Below the pieces are notes generated by a model. The model ran no database searches. It saw only the letters and a list, made by a program, of their open reading frames with translations, and was not told where the DNA came from. A DNA stretch of 64,000 bases. Source: an uncultured Alistipes sp. GTDB taxonomy: Bacteria > Bacteroidota > Bacteroidia > Bacteroidales > Rikenellaceae. A program made the position numbers and the translations under genes. The stretch is from assembly GCA_905213895.1 (NCBI GenBank), contig CAJMKE010000001.1:147978-211977 (forward strand), read 5' to 3'. Below, piece after piece: positions 57,952 to 64,000 of this stretch. Each line of letters starts with the position of its first letter. Position 1 is the first letter of the stretch.

Positions 57952-58818
57952 ATGAAAGGCATAGGTAAACGCGTTGCGGTCGGATTCATGAGTATCGTCG
58001 CCCTGCTGTTCATATCGGGAATGATTTCGCTGTTCGAACTCGGAAATCTGAGCAACGATACCGAAAACATCCTCTCGGCGAGCAAGCGCAATATGGAGTT
58101 GGCGAAGGAGATGCTCGATGCCGCTTGCGACCACAATGTGGCGACGATGAATATCACCGTGCTTTGCGACGACTCGTATAGCGACATGTGCCGCAAGGCT
58201 TTGAACGACCTCGAAGGTCGTCTTGCCGCGACCGGCGGCGAATCCTACAACAAGGAGAGCATCGATTCGCTCGCTTCGGCTGTAAGCGAGTTGAGAATGC
58301 TTACCGACAACTATATTTTGCAGTCGTCATCGCCGCGCAAGTATAAACTGCCCGAAAAATACTCGGATATGCCCGAACTCGGACCCGAGTGGGGGACGGA
58401 TGTGGTTATGGCTGACGATTTCGAACTCGGAACGGTTTCGCTGTCTGTTGTGGGAAAGGTCTGGTATACCGAAGTGTACAAGGCGGCTAACGACCGTCTG
58501 ATGCAGCAGATAGAGCGTTTCGTCGATTTGAATCACGGCTCACTTGCACCGCGGGCTGCACAACTCAACAAGAACGCCTACCGTTCGGTCGCTCCGGTCT
58601 TCATTTCGCTGATTGTGATGATTGCAATCGTGCTGATGTTCTTTTATTTCATCAATGTATACTGTGTGCGTCCGATTTTGAAGATAAACAGGTCGCTGCG
58701 CGAGTATCTGTCGTTCAAACTGCCATACAATGTCAAGGCGGAGTTGATAGACGAACTGAAAGAGTTGGATGACAATATCGAGACCCTGATAAATATTTCC
58801 AAACAGAACAAACAGTAA
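57952..58818 (+). CDS. Membrane sensor-like protein without output domain
   Basis: The 288-residue protein has an N-terminal membrane helix (VAVGFMSIVALLFISGMISLF), a periplasmic helical domain of about 175 residues (NTE-N rich helices resembling a four-helix-bundle ligand-binding domain of chemoreceptors), and a second helix (VAPVFISLIVMIAIVLMFFYFINVY, about 210-234). A short HAMP-like cytoplasmic stretch follows (RPILKINRSLREYL, IDELKELDDNIETLI). It lacks a kinase or signalling domain, so it may be an accessory sensor or partner of the TrkH channel encoded 12 bp downstream. Function unknown. Confidence 0.7.
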   Translation: MKGIGKRVAVGFMSIVALLFISGMISLFELGNLSNDTENILSASKRNMELAKEMLDAACDHNVATMNITVLCDDSYSDMCRKALNDLEGRLAATGGESYNKESIDSLASAVSELRMLTDNYILQSSSPRKYKLPEKYSDMPELGPEWGTDVVMADDFELGTVSLSVVGKVWYTEVYKAANDRLMQQIERFVDLNHGSLAPRAAQLNKNAYRSVAPVFISLIVMIAIVLMFFYFINVYCVRPILKINRSLREYLSFKLPYNVKAELIDELKELDDNIETLINISKQNKQ

Positions 58819-58830
58819 GCAGTCGGGATT

Positions 58831-60276
58831 ATGCGTTTCAGCGTCATATTGAGATATATCGGAACAGTAATGCTTTGCGTGTCGGCATTCATGGCAGTGT
58901 CGGCATTCATTTCGTATATGGACAATAGGGATTCGGGCTACTACCCTCTTCTGTTGTCGGCATTGCTTACGCTGCTGCTCGGTCTGTTCCCGATGCTGTT
59001 CGTGCAGAAAGCCGATACGATAACCAACAAGGAGGGATTCTCGATAGTCGTCGGCTCGTGGATTCTGGCGAGCGTCGTCGGCATGTTCCCCTATCTGATT
59101 TGGGGCGGCGAGTTTTCGCTGATAAACGCATGGTTCGAGAGCGTTTCGGGATTTACCACTACGGGGGCCACCATCCTGAACGACATAGAGGCTCTGCCTC
59201 AGGGCTTGCTGTTCTGGCGTTCGGCTACCGCATGGATAGGCGGTGTGGGCGTGGTCATGTTCGCGCTCGTCATCCTGCCGTCGCTCGGGACCAACAAGAT
59301 GGCATTGTCGAGTGTCGAATTGTCGTCGGTGGCGAAGGATAATTACCGCTACCGTACTCAAATAATCGTCCGCATACTGCTAATCGTCTATGTCGGACTT
59401 ACGGTAACGACGACACTGCTGCTGAAACTCGCCGGAATGAGGTGGTTCGACGCCCTGAACCACGCCATGTCGGTCTGCGCGACCGGAGGATTCAGCACCA
59501 AGAATGCGAGCATCGGATTCTACGACAGTCCGGTAATCGAACTGATACTGATGGCAGCCATGATATTGGCAAGTATCCATTTCGGACTGATTTATGCCAC
59601 GTTCGCCCGTAAATCGAACAACATATTCCGGTCGGAGGTCGTCAGGACGTATTTCTCTATAATAGTGGTATGCGTCGTTGCGATTGCCATAAGCATATAT
59701 GCGGCAGGAATATACCCTACCGTATGGTCGTCGCTCCGCCAGTCGGCGTTTCAGTTCATTTCGGTTATTTCGACCACGGGCTTCGCGACTGCCGATACCA
59801 ACCTTTGGACGCCGTTCGCCATCGTGCTGCTTATTTTCGCATCGATAATATGCGCGTGCGCCGGCTCTACGTCGGGCGGTATCAAGGTTGACCGTCTGCT
59901 TCTTTTCGCAAAGGTCTTCGCCGCCCGATTGAAGTTGCAGCAACACCCCAATGCCGTAATCAGAATCAGAGTGGACGGAATCCTGCAAGACGAATCGCAA
60001 CTGCACTCCGTCGTGGTATTCATAGTCATATATCTGTTCCTCATATTGGCGGGAACGGTTGTCAATACGATGTTCGGTCTCGATTTGATGACCGGATTTT
60101 CGTCTACGGTCGCATGTATCGGCAATGTCGGTCCCGGATTCGGTTCGGTCGGCTCGATGAGCAATTTTGCGGAAATTCCGGCTGTATTGAAGTTGCAGGG
60201 TACGATATTGATGCTCATGGGACGTTTGGAGATATTCGGATTTATACAGTTGCTGTTTATTAAATGGTGGCGATGA
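58831..60276 (+). CDS. trkH: TrkH-family potassium uptake channel
   Basis: The 481-residue membrane protein has the four M1-P-M2 repeats of the Trk/Ktr/HKT superfamily. Selectivity-filter segments are SGFTTTGATIL (about 107-117), MSVCATGGFSTKNAS, ISTTGFATADTN and CIGNVGPGFGSVG. It imports K+ (or Na+), normally gated by a TrkA/KtrA ring; no trkA is in this window. It sits between a sensor-like gene (12 bp) and overlaps the next gene by 4 bp (ATGA). Confidence 0.93.
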   Translation: MRFSVILRYIGTVMLCVSAFMAVSAFISYMDNRDSGYYPLLLSALLTLLLGLFPMLFVQKADTITNKEGFSIVVGSWILASVVGMFPYLIWGGEFSLINAWFESVSGFTTTGATILNDIEALPQGLLFWRSATAWIGGVGVVMFALVILPSLGTNKMALSSVELSSVAKDNYRYRTQIIVRILLIVYVGLTVTTTLLLKLAGMRWFDALNHAMSVCATGGFSTKNASIGFYDSPVIELILMAAMILASIHFGLIYATFARKSNNIFRSEVVRTYFSIIVVCVVAIAISIYAAGIYPTVWSSLRQSAFQFISVISTTGFATADTNLWTPFAIVLLIFASIICACAGSTSGGIKVDRLLLFAKVFAARLKLQQHPNAVIRIRVDGILQDESQLHSVVVFIVIYLFLILAGTVVNTMFGLDLMTGFSSTVACIGNVGPGFGSVGSMSNFAEIPAVLKLQGTILMLMGRLEIFGFIQLLFIKWWR

Positions 60277-61829
60277 AAAAGTTTGTTCATATAATATTGA
60301 TGTGCGCCGGCGTCGTGTTTTCTGCCGGTGCCGCGATTTCCGATAATTGTGAAAAGGACGGATTGCGCAGCGACAGTACGTATGTCGCGCTCGTCCGTAG
60401 AATGGAGACGGAAATTGCCCGCCGCGATTCGCTCGCGCAGGAGATTTCTGCTATGCGGACGAGATATGCGGAGCGGGAATCCGAACGCGAGTCGTTGGGT
60501 GCGCGGATAGTCGCGCTCGAAGGCGAATCGTATGTCGCCAAATCGAGGTGCGACAAGGCTGCCACTGCATTGGCGGAATACGAACGCAAATGGCTGACCG
60601 AGAATTTCGGCAAAACCGCATCGGACGATGCTGTCGATACTGCATCCTCCGATGTCGGCGAATCGTCCGCCCCGCGCGTTCCGGTGCGAAAAGTCGCCAA
60701 TCTGGTCTACAACGACGTTTTTGCCCGCGAACTGTCCGCTTCGGACTGCCGGACATTGCGCGAAGTGCAGGACAAGGAGGCTGATGCAGCCGATGCCGTC
60801 GGCGAATACCGTAACGCATACGCCTCGATGATAGCCGTCCAGCGCGAATATATGGAGGCGGAAACCGAATCCGCCGCCGACAGCATAATGCAGCGGTTCT
60901 CGCTCGTGCAGCATGCTGCCGAACAGGCTGAACGTGCCGTGGAGCGGAACTGGGCTGCCGTGTACGACAATAAGATGTATCTGTACAATCTGTTGATGGA
61001 GAAGTGCGGACGCTCCGATATTCTCGCCGAAGCCGAGCGGAAAACCGACGAGATAGCGCAGAGTATTGCGGACGGTGCAGGCACGTATGCCTCCGACGCC
61101 GTAGCGAATTATTACTATCAGAAACGGGGCTTGCTCGATTACGAAATCGCAATCGCCTCGGCGTTCGACCTTGTCTCCGCGAAAGACTCTTTGGCACGTG
61201 TGGCGACCGGTTTGAAGAACATCGATTATCGCGCGGGCAAAATAACTTTGGAGAAACGTTATTTCATTGAGTACGAGCCGCTGAAAGTGATTCGTCCGAC
61301 GATATACAATGCCCAGAATCCGATTCCGAAAACGAATATTTACGAGCATGGAACAATATACCGCATACGGATAGGAATATTCACCAACCGTCCGAACCTT
61401 TCGGCTCTGCGCGGCATTACCCCGCTTTCGCATACGGATGCCTACCATAACGGACGTCATGCCTACTTCGTCGGCGGATTCCGCACCGAGCAGGAGGCGA
61501 ACGATGGTGTCGCCTATCTGAAACGGCTCGGATTCCGCGACCCGAAAGTGGTCGTATGGGTGGACGGTGAGTATATCACCGACCTTGCGAAATGGGCGGC
61601 GGAAAATACAGGCGAATACAATATCGAAATCTCGGGCGTCGCGACGCTGTCGGAGCAGGTGCGGGCGATTGCCGTTGCCCGAAATGCTGATTGCGAGTTC
61701 TCGCGTGTGGGCAACAAGTTCGTTATCGGCAAGTTTGCGGACAAGAACGTTGCTGACGAAGTCGCGGCATCTGTCGAAAAGACGGACGGACAGCCGACGG
61801 TCGTCGTAGTGAAAGTAAAGAAACCTTAA
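60273..61829 (+). CDS. Exported coiled-coil protein with C-terminal SPOR-like repeats
   Basis: The 518-residue protein has a signal peptide (FVHIILMCAGVVFSAGA), a long helical coiled-coil region (about 40-110 and 150-300, Ala/Glu/Arg-rich) and two C-terminal beta-alpha-beta units. One is around YRIRIGIFTNRPNLSALRGI to RHAYFVGGFRTEQEANDGVAYLKRLGF (about 355-420). The other is around YNIEISGVATLSEQVRAIAV to KFVIGKFADKNVADEVAASV (about 450-510). These resemble SPOR domains, which bind denuded peptidoglycan, so a cell-envelope role is likely. The start at 60273 is coupled to the trkH stop. Confidence 0.7.
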   Translation: MKKFVHIILMCAGVVFSAGAAISDNCEKDGLRSDSTYVALVRRMETEIARRDSLAQEISAMRTRYAERESERESLGARIVALEGESYVAKSRCDKAATALAEYERKWLTENFGKTASDDAVDTASSDVGESSAPRVPVRKVANLVYNDVFARELSASDCRTLREVQDKEADAADAVGEYRNAYASMIAVQREYMEAETESAADSIMQRFSLVQHAAEQAERAVERNWAAVYDNKMYLYNLLMEKCGRSDILAEAERKTDEIAQSIADGAGTYASDAVANYYYQKRGLLDYEIAIASAFDLVSAKDSLARVATGLKNIDYRAGKITLEKRYFIEYEPLKVIRPTIYNAQNPIPKTNIYEHGTIYRIRIGIFTNRPNLSALRGITPLSHTDAYHNGRHAYFVGGFRTEQEANDGVAYLKRLGFRDPKVVVWVDGEYITDLAKWAAENTGEYNIEISGVATLSEQVRAIAVARNADCEFSRVGNKFVIGKFADKNVADEVAASVEKTDGQPTVVVVKVKKP

Positions 61830-61840
61830 AACGATAGTTT

Positions 61841-62302
61841 ATGTTTTACATCATCCTTTTAATATTTTTGGGAGTGCTTTTCCTCGTTGCGGAACTGCTC
61901 CTTTTGCCGGGAATATCGGTCGGCACGATATTGTCTCTCGTATGCTACGGCAGTGCCGTCTATCTTGCGTTCGACGGTTACGGCACATTGACCGGTGCGA
62001 TAACCATCGCCGTCGTTCTGCTGCTGTCGCTGATAACGACGCTCGTTTCGCTGCGCGCCAAGACGTGGCAGCGTCTTTCGCTGAAACAGGAGATAGATTC
62101 GAGCAGCATGCAACTTCCCGAAAAGGAGATTTCGGTCGGCGCACGCGGCATTTCTGTTTCGCGGCTTTCGCCTATGGGCAAGGTAGAAATCGACGGAAAG
62201 TCGTATGAAGCGAAATCCGCCGATGTGTTCATCGACCAGAAACAGCCGGTCGAGGTTGTCGGCTTCGACAATTTCGCGGTAATCGTAAAGAAGGCGGAAT
62301 AA
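61841..62302 (+). CDS. NfeD-family membrane protein
   Basis: The 153-residue protein has N-terminal membrane segments (FYIILLIFLGVLFLVAELLLLPGISVGTILSLVCYGSAVYLAF and TGAITIAVVLLLSLITTLVSL) and a C-terminal OB-fold (about 95-153; ISVGARGISVSRLSPMGKVEIDGKSYEAKS). NfeD proteins usually pair with a flotillin-like FloA gene; none is seen downstream, where GH31 follows after 37 bp. It is probably part of the same transcript as the SPOR-like gene (11-bp gap). Confidence 0.88.
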   Translation: MFYIILLIFLGVLFLVAELLLLPGISVGTILSLVCYGSAVYLAFDGYGTLTGAITIAVVLLLSLITTLVSLRAKTWQRLSLKQEIDSSSMQLPEKEISVGARGISVSRLSPMGKVEIDGKSYEAKSADVFIDQKQPVEVVGFDNFAVIVKKAE

Positions 62303-62339
62303 GACCGTCTATTGTATGCAACCCTAAAACCAAAACTAT

Positions 62340-64000
62340 ATGAACCCATTGAAAAGAACTATTTTGGCGGCAACGGTGATTATGGCGTTTTTGCCAGCCG
62401 TCGCTTCTGCCGACAACGACCCGAAGGCGGATGCGAAAGCGGTGGTCGTTGCCGGAAATGCTCGGTTTACAGTACTTACACCCCAATTGATTCGCATGGA
62501 GTGGAGCGAGGACGGCGTTTTCGAGGACCGGGCGACGCTGACGTTCGTCAATCGCAAACTGCCGGTTCCGTCATTCGATGTCGCCGACGGTCGGTCGAAA
62601 CTGACGATAAAGACCTCGGATGTCAAACTTACTTATGTCAAGAACGGCAGGTTTTCGCCGGAGAACCTGAAAGCCGAATTCATGCTCAACGGCAAGAAGG
62701 TCGTGTGGCACTACGGCGATGCGGATTCGCTGAACCTTATGGGAACGACGCGTACGCTCGACCGTGCGGACGGCTGGAAACTCGGTAAGGAGCCTATGGA
62801 GACGGGCATCGTGTCGCGAAGCGGATGCGTCGCCGTCGATGATTCCTGCAACCATGTCCTCGAACCGGTGGATTCGCACTGGAAAGAGTGGGTCGCATGC
62901 CGTGATGGGAAAGAGCGTCAGGATATTTATCTTTTCGCCTACGGTCATGACTACATGAAGGCGATTCACGACTATACGACAGTCGCGGGTGCGGTTCCGC
63001 TGCCTCCGAAATACGCATTCGGCTACTGGTGGAGCCGTTACTGGCAGTATTCGGACAATGAATTGCGCGACGTCGTCGCTACGCTGCGCAGTCTCGATGT
63101 TCCTATCGACGTATTGGTCATAGACATGGACTGGCACGAGACATGGAGTTTGCGCCGCAACAATCCTCCGAAGGACGAATACGACCAGCGCATCGGCTGG
63201 ACGGGATATACGTGGAAAGAGCAACTTTTCCCGTCGCCTGCCAATTTCCTGAAATGGTGTCGCGACGAGAAACTGAAAACGTCGCTCAACCTTCATCCCG
63301 CATCTGGCATTCAGCCTTACGAAAAGTGCTACGATGCGTTCACGGCTGCTTACGGATGGCAGGACAAGGGCAAAAGCGTTCCGTTCCATATCGACGAGCA
63401 GAAGTGGGCTGACGCATATTTCGAGACCGTTCTCGGACCGATGGAGAAGGACGGCGTCGATTTCTGGTGGCTCGACTGGCAGCAGTGGCGCAAAAGCAAG
63501 TTCACGAAGAATCTGAGCAATACATTCTGGCTCAATCATGTGTTCAATCACCATATGAGCGAGTCGGTCGATACACGCCCTATGATTTATCACCGTTGGG
63601 GCGGACTGGGTTCGCACCGCTATCAGGTCGGATTTTCGGGCGATACGATTATTTCGTGGGAGACCCTCGATTTCCTGCCTTGGTTTACGAGTACCGCATC
63701 GAACGTATGCTACGGATACTGGGGACACGACATCGGCGGTCATACGTTCCGCAATGGTGAATCCTATACCGAACCGGAACTCTATCTGCGCTGGTTGCAG
63801 TACGGTGTGTTCACCCCGATTTTCAAGACGCATTGCACGAAGAACGGTGCTATCGAACGCCGTATCTGGAAATTCCCCGACCACATGTTTTACATGCGCG
63901 ATGCCATTCGTCTGCGCTATACTCTCGCACCTTATATATATAATGCGGCGCGTCAGACCTTCGATACGGGCATTTCGATGTGCCGTCCGATGTACTATTA
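62340..64000 (+). CDS. Glycoside hydrolase family 31, truncated by window end
   Basis: The first 553 residues of a GH31 alpha-glycosidase are present. A signal peptide (TILAATVIMAFLPAVASADN) is followed by an N-terminal beta domain and the catalytic barrel. The substrate-entry segment is PPKYAFGYWWSRYWQYSD, strand beta-4 carries the nucleophile Asp in GVDFWWLDWQQW (about 375-386), and the acid/base Asp is in GFSGDTIISWETLDF (about 428-442). It probably releases alpha-glucose or alpha-xylose from oligosaccharides in the periplasm. No SusC/D pair is nearby. The C-terminus lies beyond 64000. Confidence 0.92.
   Translation, partial: MNPLKRTILAATVIMAFLPAVASADNDPKADAKAVVVAGNARFTVLTPQLIRMEWSEDGVFEDRATLTFVNRKLPVPSFDVADGRSKLTIKTSDVKLTYVKNGRFSPENLKAEFMLNGKKVVWHYGDADSLNLMGTTRTLDRADGWKLGKEPMETGIVSRSGCVAVDDSCNHVLEPVDSHWKEWVACRDGKERQDIYLFAYGHDYMKAIHDYTTVAGAVPLPPKYAFGYWWSRYWQYSDNELRDVVATLRSLDVPIDVLVIDMDWHETWSLRRNNPPKDEYDQRIGWTGYTWKEQLFPSPANFLKWCRDEKLKTSLNLHPASGIQPYEKCYDAFTAAYGWQDKGKSVPFHIDEQKWADAYFETVLGPMEKDGVDFWWLDWQQWRKSKFTKNLSNTFWLNHVFNHHMSESVDTRPMIYHRWGGLGSHRYQVGFSGDTIISWETLDFLPWFTSTASNVCYGYWGHDIGGHTFRNGESYTEPELYLRWLQYGVFTPIFKTHCTKNGAIERRIWKFPDHMFYMRDAIRLRYTLAPYIYNAARQTFDTGISMCRPMYY

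Overview
The window looks like a chromosomal segment of a Bacteroidales bacterium, with the gut genus Alistipes (Rikenellaceae) or a close relative as the best guess. The evidence is Bacteroidetes-type promoters (-33 TTTG, about 19-20 bp, -7 TAnnTTTG) in front of many genes, acidic/charged residues after lipoprotein cysteines, a fimbrillin-like surface lipoprotein, a serC-serA-DUF1015 cluster, a short Lys-type 3-phosphoglycerate dehydrogenase, DUF3109 and DUF4886 proteins and a C10 protease. The genus is inference. I see no rRNA, tRNA or CRISPR array.

Layout. 1-9.5 kb is mixed: a truncated unknown gene, two AT-rich envelope genes, a probable stand-alone non-coding RNA (about 2172-2403, minus), zinc/manganese ABC transporter ATPase and binding protein, a YdeI-like protein, a formate/nitrite channel, small enzymes, a TPR-like lipoprotein, and an XRE regulator beside a region rich in one dyad motif. 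9.5-17 kb is a minus-strand information block: bcp-recA-rel-(small membrane protein)-HIT, a zinc-ribbon protein, a WYL regulator and dnaA. 17-29.7 kb holds a phosphohexomutase facing an eight-gene minus operon dapB-lepB-yigZ-uvrA-M16 peptidase-O-methyltransferase-phosphoesterase/PQQ-gdhA. 29.7-32.3 kb is a secreted C10 cysteine protease with two small paralogous lipoproteins that may be its inhibitors. 32.3-43 kb holds truA, lpd, a C69 dipeptidase, yggS and the operon yicC-gmk-nadD-ddl-DUF3109-M23 peptidase. 43-49.4 kb holds a glycerol-1-phosphate dehydrogenase-like protein, an SGNH protein and serC-serA-DUF1015.

49.7-53.1 kb is the most striking part. A small peptide gene with a G9 tract precedes an 800-residue modular fimbrillin-like lipoprotein gene. 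Its 3' end lies within a segment bounded by perfect 106-bp inverted repeats. The far side of that segment carries, on the other strand, a promoterless alternative 3' end in the same reading frame, so inversion would replace the C-terminal 133 residues with a different 144 residues. No recombinase is present in the window. 53.2-64 kb holds fmt, an LptF/G-type permease, the metal ABC permease (51 kb away from its presumed partners), mtaB, and a plus-strand run of a membrane sensor-like protein, TrkH, a coiled-coil/SPOR-like protein, NfeD and a truncated GH31 glycosidase.

At least six intergenic sites carry short tandem arrays of a 9-nt unit (TTAANGNCY). This unit is unexplained and looks like a genome-wide element of this organism.
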